Shown piece by piece: positions 52,392-61,242 of a stretch of 64,000 nt of DNA. The notes beneath the pieces were generated by a model. That model was given only the letters and a program-made list of their open reading frames with translations. It did not search any database and had not been told where the DNA came from. A program made the translations under genes and the position numbers. Source of the DNA: Saprospiraceae bacterium (GTDB lineage Bacteria; Bacteroidota; Bacteroidia; Chitinophagales; Saprospiraceae); assembly GCA_013214355.1 (NCBI GenBank), contig JABSSL010000084.1, positions 30,795 through 94,794 on the forward strand, in the 5' to 3' direction. Within the stretch, counting starts at the first letter, position 1. Every line of letters starts with the position of its first letter.

Positions 52392-54527
52392 CTAAGATGC
52401 TGGCTTGCTATGCCATTCGTGGAAGATACCCCCGGGATCTCTTTCCGCCCGGATGTTCTGTACCCTGTCCAAATTTTCTGCAGTCATAAAGGTTGCAGTT
52501 CGTTTATGCAAGGCTTCGTCCGCCAACTGAATACCAGTAGAAAGGTGTTCCATCTTCTTCATCATATCACTGGCCCAGTTACCGTAAATATGTGTATCGG
52601 CAGGATTCTTCCAGCAACTGTAAAGAGACAGATAAATGTTGTCTTCACTGCTGTAAGCCATATTCGGTGCTAACTCACCAGGGTGCCAGTTGAGCCACAA
52701 AAAATGAGAGGGAGGCGGCGGCAAAGTTTCTGCAATCTCTTTGATAAAAGGCAGTAAGTCATCAATGGAGGAATGGGTCCACATGTTATCCACCCCCCAA
52801 CAATGATCTTCTGGATAATGAGACATCACTGTTTTATAAAGCAGATCAATCCCCGGATTGATGGCTGGCGTCTTAATCATAGCCTTTTGGGCGATAGGAC
52901 TATTTTTCATAAATAGTTTTGCCTCCTCAAATTCATCTTTTGTATCTGCAAAAATGGGTGCTATTGCTTCGATACCTGGCCCCAAAAGTCCCAATACACT
53001 CTTACTCATCAGCATTTGAAATTCGACGGCTTTTGGTATGGCTGGCCCAACCTCATTGGCCCATCTATACACAGTCTCCAAGTGCTTGATCGCAAAATTA
53101 TGTACGATAACAGCACGATATTTAGGCAGGTCATACACCCTCAAATAGAATTTTACCACGATCCCTAAGAAACCTGCACCAGCCCCCCGAGCAGCCCAAA
53201 ACAAGTCAGCATTCTTATGGGCATCCGCATACACCAATTCACCCTCAGCCGTTACAATATCCAAGCCTAGTACACTTTCGCAAGCAATGCCTAATTTCCG
53301 GCCATTCCAACCATATCCACCCTGCAATAGATATCCCCCTAAACACCCCCCTTGGCAGTGGCCTGCAGGAAAGAATAAGTTCTTTTTGTAAAGCGCTTTC
53401 ATCAGGGTACTACCACCAACGGCAGGACCCGCTTCTGCGGTTTTTTCTTCGGTATTAACGCTAAATTGATTGAAGTTTTTCATATCAATCAATAGGCAAT
53501 CTTCTCGAAGGAAGTTAGCACTAAAACTATGTCCGCCTGAAGTGATGGTAATCCTTCTACCTACTTTTTTGGCGTATCTGACTACATTAACAATGTCTTC
53601 AACGGTTTTTGGCTCATAGATGGCGGCAGGCCTGGGTGATATGGGCACTTTATTAAACAAGGTATCCATAATGGCTTCTTCAAAGTTGACATCGGCTCTG
53701 TTTATGGTTCTTCCACTAATGGCCACCTTTTCATCACTAGCATATTTCTCGTACAGATCTGGGAGAATAGGAGCCAAATGACTCATTTCTTCCGCACAGT
53801 GAAGCAGTAAATCATGACCAAAACCATTCGGCAAGGACTTGAATTTTTTCAGTACGGCTACAGCAGCTTTGTTAACAAAGTCGTCATGACGAGCGCCTAC
53901 ATATTTACCCCCAACCCAAAATCTAGAACGCATTTCCGTTCCAGTAGCAGTCGACCTTACTTGATGAACTAAATATCCATAATCAACGGGAAGTTTAGGA
54001 TGACCTAGTTTAGCGCAAATGTAAACAGATTGTTGAGGTTGGTTAATCGCGTCATGAGAAAAGCCAAATTCCAAGGGTGATTTGAACTGTATGGCCGCAT
54101 CCAACTCATTTTCACCAATGTATTCCTTGATGATGGAATTTCTTCCAACGTAACAATTATCGCTCCTACCGTCTTCCCATCTTGCGCTGAGGTGCGCCTT
54201 GGGGTGCCATAATTTATACCGTTGATTTTTGGATCCGTGCCATCCAAACCACCAATCCCACATCTCTGGGGTAGTATTAGGAACAAGTGTCTTCACCGCA
54301 ACGGCAATACTGCCATCATCTGCTACTGAAAAGCCCGTTTCTATGGGCATAGCTCCTGCTTCTTCTAAATGGGTCATTTCATCAAGATCGGGTAAAGTCC
54401 CCCAAGGTAAAGGGCTTTTTAAGCTAGCTTCCACATCAATGTGTATGCTTGCCATTTGTTCCTGGTAGAATGCGGAATATTCCGATTCTAAGTCCGTTTC
54501 TTTAAATCCCAAATAAGATTTTGACAT
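52392..54527 (-). CDS. PhlG-like hydrolase fused to a berberine-bridge-type FAD oxidase
   Basis: 711 residues, no signal peptide. Residues about 40-265 match the diacetylphloroglucinol hydrolase (PhlG) domain: WDWWFGWHGSKNQRYKLWHPKAH and a later LLHCAEEMSH giving H243-x3-E247, the zinc-ligand pattern of this C-C hydrolase fold. Residues about 295-711 are a FAD-linked oxidase with both covalent flavin anchors of the bicovalent type, H333 in SGGHSF and C391 in AGHCQGGCLGG, then LQGGYGW and a BBE-type C terminus. The protein could cleave an acylated phenolic ring substrate and oxidise it in one polypeptide. Such a fusion is not one I know. Confidence 0.88.
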   Translation of the reverse strand: MSKSYLGFKETDLESEYSAFYQEQMASIHIDVEASLKSPLPWGTLPDLDEMTHLEEAGAMPIETGFSVADDGSIAVAVKTLVPNTTPEMWDWWFGWHGSKNQRYKLWHPKAHLSARWEDGRSDNCYVGRNSIIKEYIGENELDAAIQFKSPLEFGFSHDAINQPQQSVYICAKLGHPKLPVDYGYLVHQVRSTATGTEMRSRFWVGGKYVGARHDDFVNKAAVAVLKKFKSLPNGFGHDLLLHCAEEMSHLAPILPDLYEKYASDEKVAISGRTINRADVNFEEAIMDTLFNKVPISPRPAAIYEPKTVEDIVNVVRYAKKVGRRITITSGGHSFSANFLREDCLLIDMKNFNQFSVNTEEKTAEAGPAVGGSTLMKALYKKNLFFPAGHCQGGCLGGYLLQGGYGWNGRKLGIACESVLGLDIVTAEGELVYADAHKNADLFWAARGAGAGFLGIVVKFYLRVYDLPKYRAVIVHNFAIKHLETVYRWANEVGPAIPKAVEFQMLMSKSVLGLLGPGIEAIAPIFADTKDEFEEAKLFMKNSPIAQKAMIKTPAINPGIDLLYKTVMSHYPEDHCWGVDNMWTHSSIDDLLPFIKEIAETLPPPPSHFLWLNWHPGELAPNMAYSSEDNIYLSLYSCWKNPADTHIYGNWASDMMKKMEHLSTGIQLADEALHKRTATFMTAENLDRVQNIRAERDPGGIFHEWHSKPAS

Positions 54528-54780
54528 AAGGTTTGATTTACATTGGAGTGGTTACGACTGCGGAGAATTGGTCTAAAGCTGATCATACCAGGAGCTTGCC
54601 ACGCTGTTTAAGTAGTGCCGTTAAAAGCAGATATTAGCAAGACGCAGGAGTCAGTCTCTGTAAAAGTCTAGATTACAGATGATCATGAAAACCAAACCAC
54701 TTCAATAGTTAAAAGAATTGGGGGTCAAACAGTACAAGTGTAAAGCGCTAGCGGAGGTCTTGGGCTATGCTCTACTGATT
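54528..54780. other. Intergenic region, possible coding remnant
   Basis: 253 bp with no gene. A plus-strand stretch near 54686-54770 reads MKTKPLQ, a TAG, then LKELGVKQYKCKALAEV, which looks faintly protein-like but matches no family I know. It may be a decayed gene or chance. Confidence 0.25.
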
Positions 54781-55197
54781 TTACGATTCGGAGGGATACC
54801 AGGTCTGTGTTCGAGAAAATCCGCTCCAGTGTTTTCCCTTTACTTTTAGGGTACCGTCTTCCAACCAGATCGTGCAATCGTATTCCTTTCCGTTTTCGGG
54901 GTCCAAGATGGTGCCTTTCCGCCAGTAGTCTTTGTGAGGCTTTAATGCTTCGATAATCACTAAGCCAAGGACCGGTTTTCCTTTTTTAGCTCCTGTGCAA
55001 GGCTCACATAAGACACCAGGGTCTTTGTCCAGCAATTTTGTGATTTTCCCAAATAGCAATCCTCCCTTTTCATAGATTTCAACGTAGGAACGAGCCTCGC
55101 CAGAATCGTCATCTACGGTTTTCCAGGTACCTACGGGTGATTGAGCGACAGCGGTCCAAGGTAGCAGAACCAGGATCAAATGAATGAGGTATTTCAT
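54781..55197 (-). CDS. DUF2147 family exported protein
   Basis: About 138 residues from the ATG at 55197, which opens a signal peptide (MKYLIHLILVLLPWTAVAQ). DUF2147 signatures: SPVGTWKTVDDDSGEARSYVEIYEKGG, LFGKITKLLDKDPGVLCEPCTG, DPENGKEYDCTIWLEDGTLKVKG. It is a small periplasmic beta-barrel-like domain whose function is not known. A Crp/Fnr-type dyad and a -7 element lie directly upstream, and a Crp/Fnr regulator gene is next to it. Confidence 0.9.
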   Translation of the reverse strand: MKYLIHLILVLLPWTAVAQSPVGTWKTVDDDSGEARSYVEIYEKGGLLFGKITKLLDKDPGVLCEPCTGAKKGKPVLGLVIIEALKPHKDYWRKGTILDPENGKEYDCTIWLEDGTLKVKGKHWSGFSRTQTWYPSES

Positions 55198-55230
55198 AAC
55201 TTTTGTGTTGTTTATTTCCTTTAACAATCA

Positions 55231-55281
55231 CAAAAATAGGAGGGGCATTTTTCAAAAATCTTGAATTAATTCAAGATTTTT
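55231..55281 (-). promoter_or_regulatory. Crp/Fnr-type operator and promoter for the DUF2147 gene
   Basis: A perfect 28-bp palindrome (55254-55281) has the core TTGAATTAATTCAA (55261-55274), of the Fnr/Crp form TTGA-N6-TCAA. On the minus strand 22 bp later comes TATTTTTG (55238-55231), a -7 element without a matching -33. The core centre is about 41 bp ahead of the expected start, the class II activator position. The palindrome could alternatively serve as a terminator for the regulator gene just upstream. Confidence 0.6.
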
Positions 55282-55306
55282 CCTTTTTGAACAGTATTAG
55301 AAGAGT

Positions 55307-55906
55307 CTACCCTTGTTTTTTCAGTTTACTGAGCCATTCAGGAGAGATACCACAAAATTCTGCGATATATTTTGACGGGACTTTTTGGATGACAGATGGC
55401 ATTTCTTGAAGAATAAAGTCATATTTTTCCTTTGCAGAATAAGCAATGAGTTTTGTCTTCAATTCATTTTCTTCCACAATAACCGTGATCATAGAATCGT
55501 GGTAAAATTGGTTGAAATATCTGTCTTTTTCTTTTAAAGTATCTACTGCTACTTTGGGAAGCGCCACTACAACGGAATCGGTAATAGCCTTCAACTCGCA
55601 ATGAGTGGGTACCTGTGTAAAGTAGCTGTCTACGCAGGCCATCAGCTGATGAAGGTCCGGCAAATAAAAATTAATGGTTTTCGCAAATCCCGTCTGCTCA
55701 TGGATGTAGCGACAAACAAAGCCCCCTTCAGCAACCAAGTACGCATTTTTACAAATATCACCAGGAAGCAGCAGGGTATCTTTGGTTTTTACAGTAATGA
55801 CTTTAAGATGATCCCACATATGTCGGATACTTTCTTCCAGAACTCCTAAACCTTGTAGGTTGGCTAGATATTCACGAATGAACTTTGTGGCATTACCTTG
55901 ACTCAT
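55307..55906 (-). CDS. Crp/Fnr-family transcriptional regulator
   Basis: 199 residues: an N-terminal cyclic-nucleotide-binding-like beta roll (LKVITVKTKDTLLLPGDICKNAYLVAEGGFVCRYI) and a short C-terminal helix-turn-helix (VPSKYIAEFCGISPEWLSKLKKQG). It lacks the Cys cluster of oxygen-sensing Fnr and the full cAMP-contact set, as is common for the Bacteroidota group. The DNA-binding end is compact. It probably controls the adjacent DUF2147 gene through the dyad at 55261-55274. Confidence 0.88.
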   Translation of the reverse strand: MSQGNATKFIREYLANLQGLGVLEESIRHMWDHLKVITVKTKDTLLLPGDICKNAYLVAEGGFVCRYIHEQTGFAKTINFYLPDLHQLMACVDSYFTQVPTHCELKAITDSVVVALPKVAVDTLKEKDRYFNQFYHDSMITVIVEENELKTKLIAYSAKEKYDFILQEMPSVIQKVPSKYIAEFCGISPEWLSKLKKQG

Positions 55907-55953
55907 ATTAGCATCTAAAATACATCTATTGTCTGTTACTTCCTGCTTTGATC

Positions 55954-57174
55954 CTATCCTTTTGTTCTTGACGATCCATACGACAATCTACGCCAAACAT
56001 ATTCCAGTGGCCCTTGCTTGAATCGCTTCAGCCAAGCCCGGCTAAACAGCCATTGTACCGTCAAGATCCCAAATGCAAAAAAAGGTAGGTAGCTAAAAGG
56101 TACTTTGCGCATCAAAGCTAGCCCATATCCGAAGAATAATAAGACCGCTGTCACATTCTGGAAGATGTAATTCGTCAAGGCCATACGCCCTAACAGGGCT
56201 AGATTTTGGAATACCCTCTCGGCTCGGCCAGAAGCCCAGAAGACCAGAAAGAGCATAGCGATTCCTAGAGCTAAGGAGGTAGAACCTACATGATAGACTA
56301 CCGCCTGCAGGAGTCCGATCTCGGTTAAGGCATAGGGAGTCCCAATCATGCCTTTAATGACAGCATAAGCGAATGAGGTAATTAGCCCAATGCCCCCAAT
56401 CCAAATAGCACTACTTGGAACCCTGACCTCATTGTTCTTGATTTTGGGCAACCAGTGTCGTGCCAGTAAAATACCGATCAGGAACAGTCCCAACACCTGG
56501 AAGTAACGTCCCGAGAGCAGGTAGCTCATGGCGCGAGGAATCGCATATAGCACGTTTACAGCACAAACTTCCAGTGCCGAGTCTGACGTTCGCATCTCCA
56601 AGAGGGATAAGTCCGCAAACCCCCATTGCGCCTTCAGTCCTGTAGAAATGCGTCGTAAAGATCCCCAGAAAGGAGCATCCGGTGTTAGATAGGTCACTAA
56701 ATGAATCACCAAGGGAATAAACAACAAGACCACCACCCAGCGCAACAGTGTACGGTCTGAACGAAACACAAACAAGGGAAGTAACATACCCAAAAGACTA
56801 TAAAGCGTAAGGATATCTCCGTTCCAAATCAGATACATATGTAATAACCCGATACAACAGAGTACAAGCATCCGCCTATACCAAAAGGCGCGGAAGTTAA
56901 CGGATGCAGCACTGAACCTTTCCGCTTGTAGCGCAAAACCGACACCAAACAAGATAGAGAAGATGCCATAGAATTTCCCTTCTACAAACCAGTCAATAAA
57001 GAATAATACAGCCCGATCCAAGATGGGCAATACAATAATCTCGGCTGGGGTATAAGTATTGTATCCAATAAAGCTGTAGAGGTTGGCAAATAGGATCCCG
57101 AAAAGCGCAAATCCCCTAAGTGCATCCAATACTTGTATCCGTTCCGATCCAGTAGTTGGTTTTATTTCTGACAT
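55954..57174 (-). CDS. DUF418 (YeiB-like) membrane protein
   Basis: About 406 residues from the ATG at 57174, chosen because it is followed by the family start RIQVLDALRGFALFGILFANL; a longer frame to 57237 has no support. About nine or ten membrane spans, with ILFGVGFALQAERF in the middle and a C-terminal DUF418 domain (ALTNYIFQNVTAVLLFFGYG, PLEYVWRRLSYG). The family resembles acyltransferase-type membrane enzymes, but its function is not established. Confidence 0.9.
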   Translation of the reverse strand: MSEIKPTTGSERIQVLDALRGFALFGILFANLYSFIGYNTYTPAEIIVLPILDRAVLFFIDWFVEGKFYGIFSILFGVGFALQAERFSAASVNFRAFWYRRMLVLCCIGLLHMYLIWNGDILTLYSLLGMLLPLFVFRSDRTLLRWVVVLLFIPLVIHLVTYLTPDAPFWGSLRRISTGLKAQWGFADLSLLEMRTSDSALEVCAVNVLYAIPRAMSYLLSGRYFQVLGLFLIGILLARHWLPKIKNNEVRVPSSAIWIGGIGLITSFAYAVIKGMIGTPYALTEIGLLQAVVYHVGSTSLALGIAMLFLVFWASGRAERVFQNLALLGRMALTNYIFQNVTAVLLFFGYGLALMRKVPFSYLPFFAFGILTVQWLFSRAWLKRFKQGPLEYVWRRLSYGSSRTKG

Positions 57175-57277
57175 AGTGAGTAATTTAATACCAGTACAAA
57201 GCCAAAAGCAGCCTACTAGACTGGCATCTCGCTTCAAACTCTATCCATGGCTTCTGAGGGTGGGATCGGGATATTTC

Positions 57278-57700
57278 TTAGACTTTGCCTTTTTTAGCAC
57301 ATTCATCACAGACCCCTTCAAACAGCATAGGTATTTCTTGGATTTCAAAGGATTGCAACTGGGTGATATAGTTATCCGGTAGTGCAGGTAAGCACTGAAT
57401 AGCGTCACAGTGCTTGCATTTCAAATGCGGGTGAACGGGAGACTGATATTGGTGAAAAATATAGTAGGAACTTCCGGAAGCAGCCAGGGTTTTTGTCAAA
57501 AAACCCATATCAACAAAGGTATTTAACGTGCGGTAAATCGTTACACGATCGAAAACAGATGAAAAGCGGTTAAGAATAGCGGTAAGACTATGCCCCGTTG
57601 GATTATCAACGAAAAAGGATAACATTTCCAGGCGAGTGTTAGTCAAGCGAAGTTTCTTTTCCTGTAACATGGTCTTCGCTTTTTCATGTATCATAGCCAT
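57278..57700 (-). CDS. Fur-family regulator, probable Zur
   Basis: 140 residues with the Fur winged helix (LTNTRLEMLSFFVDNPTGHSLTAILNRF, FDRVTIYRTLNTFVDMGFL), a metal-site HPHLKC (H90, H92) and two Cys pairs, C95-x-x-C98 and C131-x-x-C134, that hold the structural zinc. Zinc sensing is inferred from its place between DUF3299 and CobW genes and from repeats upstream of CobW. An iron or peroxide sensor cannot be excluded. ATGs at 57700 and 57694 are both possible. Confidence 0.85.
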   Translation of the reverse strand: MAMIHEKAKTMLQEKKLRLTNTRLEMLSFFVDNPTGHSLTAILNRFSSVFDRVTIYRTLNTFVDMGFLTKTLAASGSSYYIFHQYQSPVHPHLKCKHCDAIQCLPALPDNYITQLQSFEIQEIPMLFEGVCDECAKKGKV

Positions 57701-57772
57701 AACTGTCGTTTAGTTGGGAATGGTTGAAACCTAAAGGCTGTAATCCAAATGAAAGAGGTTACATCAATTCAA

Positions 57773-58444
57773 TCATTTTTGTTCTTCGGCATCCCGAAGG
57801 ATATAGTAAAACTCATTGGGGTCATCCTGATTTAAATACAAAGTCCCCTTGAATTTCAGAAAGTCATCTATTTTGTAGCGCTTCCTATTGTCCTTTAAAT
57901 ACATACTGATGACGGAAGCAGGACTAGCTTTACCACAAAAAAAACAGGAAGCATAGGGATTAAAGGATAAAGACAATAGCTCCTCTGCTTCATCAAAGGG
58001 AATAACGAATCCCTCTATGACCACTTCCTTGCCATGGAGTTCCTTCACTGCATCCGTAAATACGGGTGAATACATCTCCATACCTAATTCCTCAAAGTAT
58101 CTTAGCTTATACTCAATATTAATGAGCACTCTCCAATCTACTTCGATCTCCTCTGCGGTTGTAGAAGAAGCGGTTTGATTGACAAATTGAGGTTTGGACG
58201 CACGGATTTCCTCGTTCCCCCCCCCATCCCTTAATTGCCCAGTATGTAGAGCCGTCAAGCGGGCGCTCAATGGGGCATTGTTAGGAAGAACTTCATCTGC
58301 CATAAAATCCACTTTAGATTCAGCAGCGATGGTCGCATCATGCCAATTCGCTTGCCCAAAACCTAAATGTTCACAGGTCCTATTTTGGGTAAAGACCCCA
58401 GCAAACAAGAAAGCAGCAAGAAGAACTTTAAAAGTAGCGCTCAT
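57773..58444 (-). CDS. DUF3299 exported protein
   Basis: About 223 residues from the ATG at 58444, which opens a signal peptide (MSATFKVLLAAFLFAGVFTQ). The C-terminal half is DUF3299: LHGKEVVIEGFVIPFDE, SCFFCGKASPASVISMYL, with a C-x-x-C that may bind metal. Members occur in zinc-starvation regulons of other bacteria. The middle contains a run of nine G (58225-58217) encoding three glycines. It lies between the Fur-family gene and the CobW gene on the same strand. Confidence 0.85.
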   Translation of the reverse strand: MSATFKVLLAAFLFAGVFTQNRTCEHLGFGQANWHDATIAAESKVDFMADEVLPNNAPLSARLTALHTGQLRDGGGNEEIRASKPQFVNQTASSTTAEEIEVDWRVLINIEYKLRYFEELGMEMYSPVFTDAVKELHGKEVVIEGFVIPFDEAEELLSLSFNPYASCFFCGKASPASVISMYLKDNRKRYKIDDFLKFKGTLYLNQDDPNEFYYILRDAEEQK

Positions 58445-58542
58445 GTTGGGTTCACTTTTCTGACAAAATCGTTGAAACATCCATCTGCCTTGCCTTCCAG
58501 CTAGGTAGTATGATAATCGTGTAGAAACGTTCAGATCACACT

Positions 58543-59556
58543 TTAGCTTGTTTCATGCTCTACCTTGCGAGTATATTTATTCAACATCTTCTCAAAGGCT
58601 TCCTTTTTCAAACCTCGGCCAATAAAGACCAAATGACTTTCTCTGGCATCATTGGGCCCCCAAGGAGTACCATCCGTGACAACACAGCTGGTTCTGACAG
58701 ACTGGATGATTACTCGATTTGGATAATCTAGTACATTTAGAATACCCTTAATGCGATATACCTGATCCCGGTAGAGGTTGACTAAGCGATGCAGCTGCAA
58801 AGAGAAGTAGTCGTCCAGCACAAAGGGTTGATCAAAAACCAAAGTGAAGGTATTGACCTTGTGTCGATTACCTTTAGCCGCGGCAATTGGGCCCTCAACT
58901 AACTCTTGTCGATTACCTACATTAGCTAATCTCCTCTCAAAAGAAGCCACTTCAGCCGTCTTCGTCTCTAGGATTTGTTTGATAGGGAAACGCCCTCCTT
59001 CACCACTGAGGGTGAGGGCATGGGGATTGATGGACTGAAGATGTTCCAATATTTCGGATAAGTAACCTTCGCTAACGGTGTCTGCTTTGTTCAGTAAGAG
59101 CACATCTGCCATCACGATCTGGCGGAGCGCTTCTTCTGTTTCGTCTAACCAATCTTCAACCAGGCCAGCGTCCACCACGCAAATTACTTGCTCCAACTCA
59201 AAGTATTTTTCCACCATCGGGTCCGCCAAAAAGACCTGCACAATAGAACTTGGGTCAGCTACTCCAGTGGTCTCTATTACCAAGCGATCAAATTGGTCTT
59301 GCTTGGTACTTACTAACTCCAAGGCATCGAGTAAACCATCGGATAGGGAGCAACACAAACAGCCGGCGGTAAGTTCCACTACCTCCTCGACACCGGCCTC
59401 AACCAAGGCACCATCCACATTAGACTTACCTACCTCGTTTTCAATCACCATGATACGCTGCTCACGCTGCTCACGAATAAAGTGATTGAGGAAAGTAGTT
59501 TTACCTGACCCTAAAAAGCCAGTGATTAAGGTTACCTTCTTTGGACTAATCTGCAT
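58543..59556 (-). CDS. CobW/ZigA-family GTPase, probable zinc metallochaperone
   Basis: 337 residues. G-domain motifs: Walker A GFLGSGKTT, the metal-binding C66-L-C68-C69 (TAGCLCCSLSDG), TTGVADPSS and LLNKADTV; a CobW C-terminal domain follows (VNTFTLVFDQPF, ESHLVFIGRGL). GTP-dependent zinc delivery to client enzymes is the established role of the ZNG1/ZigA group. A Zur-like box overlaps its promoter, so it should be induced by zinc shortage. DUF3299 and the Fur-family gene follow downstream on the same strand. Confidence 0.92.
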   Translation of the reverse strand: MQISPKKVTLITGFLGSGKTTFLNHFIREQREQRIMVIENEVGKSNVDGALVEAGVEEVVELTAGCLCCSLSDGLLDALELVSTKQDQFDRLVIETTGVADPSSIVQVFLADPMVEKYFELEQVICVVDAGLVEDWLDETEEALRQIVMADVLLLNKADTVSEGYLSEILEHLQSINPHALTLSGEGGRFPIKQILETKTAEVASFERRLANVGNRQELVEGPIAAAKGNRHKVNTFTLVFDQPFVLDDYFSLQLHRLVNLYRDQVYRIKGILNVLDYPNRVIIQSVRTSCVVTDGTPWGPNDARESHLVFIGRGLKKEAFEKMLNKYTRKVEHETS

Positions 59557-59601
59557 AAGGTGATAATTAATTTTTAGGCATCAATAAACAATGCTTTAAA
59601 A

Positions 59602-59622
59602 TGCAACTCTGTTGCAAATATA
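59602..59622 (-). promoter_or_regulatory. Zur-like box overlapping the CobW promoter
   Basis: On the minus strand a TTG-N19-TATATTTG promoter (the -7 at 59622-59615) runs straight into TGCAAC-AGA-GTTGCA (59616-59602), a perfect 6+3+6 dyad covering the transcription start. This is the clearest copy of the motif and anchors its reading as a zinc-type operator. Confidence 0.75.
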
Positions 59623-59729
59623 CTTAAGATATTTTTCAATCCAATACGGTTGCGTTAAATTGCGACGTAGAAATCATTGCGAATATTAAAACGATCAGTT
59701 GTTGCTACAAGTTCAATAGATTTTATTCT

Positions 59730-59743
59730 TTGCAACACAGGGC
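59730..59743 (+). promoter_or_regulatory. Degenerate Zur-like half-site before the dipeptidase gene
   Basis: TTTGCAACACAGGGCAT keeps the left arm TGCAAC and spacer ACA of the 38607 site, while the right arm is altered. It lies about 220 bp before the dipeptidase start, downstream of a -7-like TATTCTTTG. The remainder of the 59557-59959 gap contains no gene. Confidence 0.4.
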
Positions 59744-59959
59744 ATTTATCCGACAGAGTCCGTATTTGATATCCTGAAAGAAGAATAGCATTTTGAATTT
59801 ATGCCCCAATTCCAACTATATGACTGCCAGATAGTAGGAATAATGAAGTTTTGCGGAATTACTCCTAAATACTGCCTAATTCTACATAAATTCGGAAAAT
59901 TGACATCAATAAACAGTCAATTGAAAGTACACTCATTATTTTCACTTAAGCCAGAAACA

Positions 59960-61225
59960 ATGTTTCATAAGCTACACCACATTTCTTATCTATTCTTCCT
60001 CTGCGCATTTTTAATGGTCAGCTGTAATGCAGGTTCGGAATCTGATTCAGCTGAAGAAGAACTAGTCCAACGGGCCCTTGAAATTCACGATCGGGTGCTC
60101 ACTGTTGATACCCATGCGGATACCCCCTTGCGGATGATCCAGCCAGGATTCGACATGGCAGAACGACATGACCCTAAGGAAACGGGCTCGAAAGTCGATT
60201 ATCCACGAATGAAAGAAGGAGGCTTAGACGCCATCTTTTTTGCTGCCTTTGTAGCACAGGATATCCGTGATGACGATGGCAACACACGAGCCAAAGCCCT
60301 TTGCCTTCAGATGATTGATTCTATTGTATCTTCCACGCAAAAAAACGCAGATATTGTTGGGCTAGCGCTCAACCCTGATGATGCTTATGCTATAGAAAAA
60401 GAAGGCAAGCGAGCCATCTACATAGGTATCGAAAATGGCTATCCCATTGGAAGCGATATTTCTAACGTGGCCGAATACTACGAAAAAGGCGTCCGCTACA
60501 TTACGCTAGTCCATTCCTCGAATAATGACTTGGCAGATTCCGCTACTGATCCAGATGGAACAGAGCATGGAGGAATAAGTGAATTCGGGGCAGAGGTTGT
60601 TAAAGAAATGAATCGTCTGGGTATTATGGTAGACGTTTCTCACGGCAACGATAGTGTATTCTATGATGCCATTGAACTATCTAAAGCTCCGATCATTGCC
60701 AGTCACTCCAACGCTCGAGCAGTTACTAAGCATGATCGCAACATGACCGATGAAATGCTGCAACTAATGGCGAAGAATGGCGGAGTTGTACAGCTTACTA
60801 TGTTAGCTGATTACCTTCGAACGGCACCACCGAACCCCGAGCGGGACTCAGCAGTAGCTGCTCTAAGAGCGAGTATGAAACCTGTTAGTGAAATGACACC
60901 AGAAGAGCGTACAGCACTTCGCGAATCTTTCCAGGCACTCAATGAGAAATATCCAGCTCCGCCGGCCACCGTCAAACACGTAGCGGATCACATTGACCAC
61001 ATCGTTAAAGTGGCAGGAATTGATCATGTCGGTATTGGTTGTGATTTTGATGGGGGAGGAGGAATCGAAGGGGTTTTCGATGCCAGCGAAGTCATGAATA
61101 TTACGATCGAGCTAGTTAGACGTGGGTATACGGAAGAGCAGATCGAAAAAATCTGGGGCGGTAATTTAATTCGTGTCTTTAAGGAAGTTCAAGCAGTGGC
61201 CTCGGAGATACAGGCTGCCGGATAG
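59960..61225 (+). CDS. Membrane dipeptidase (peptidase M19) lipoprotein
   Basis: About 421 residues from the ATG at 59960, which opens a lipoprotein signal (lipobox LMVSC, Cys 22); an upstream ATG at 59801 would add an unlikely 53-residue lead. The renal-dipeptidase zinc site is intact: VDTHADTPLR (H52, D54), GIENGYPIG, DVSHGNDS, ASHSNARAV and GIGCDFDGG. It hydrolyses dipeptides, often D-amino-acid-containing, outside the cytoplasm using zinc. It is divergent from the CobW gene and followed by DUF6702 and HupE genes. Confidence 0.92.
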   Translation: MFHKLHHISYLFFLCAFLMVSCNAGSESDSAEEELVQRALEIHDRVLTVDTHADTPLRMIQPGFDMAERHDPKETGSKVDYPRMKEGGLDAIFFAAFVAQDIRDDDGNTRAKALCLQMIDSIVSSTQKNADIVGLALNPDDAYAIEKEGKRAIYIGIENGYPIGSDISNVAEYYEKGVRYITLVHSSNNDLADSATDPDGTEHGGISEFGAEVVKEMNRLGIMVDVSHGNDSVFYDAIELSKAPIIASHSNARAVTKHDRNMTDEMLQLMAKNGGVVQLTMLADYLRTAPPNPERDSAVAALRASMKPVSEMTPEERTALRESFQALNEKYPAPPATVKHVADHIDHIVKVAGIDHVGIGCDFDGGGGIEGVFDASEVMNITIELVRRGYTEEQIEKIWGGNLIRVFKEVQAVASEIQAAG

Positions 61226-61242
61226 TCCTAAAACTGCAATAT

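Noticed and set aside
52392..54527. A diacetylphloroglucinol antibiotic cluster.
   Set aside because: No phlACBD-like synthase or acetyltransferase genes occur nearby; only the hydrolase-like domain is present, so the link is to degradation rather than synthesis.
54686..54770. A small gene or transposase remnant in the gap.
   Set aside because: The stretch has an internal stop and no family match; it is mentioned only as a weak possibility.
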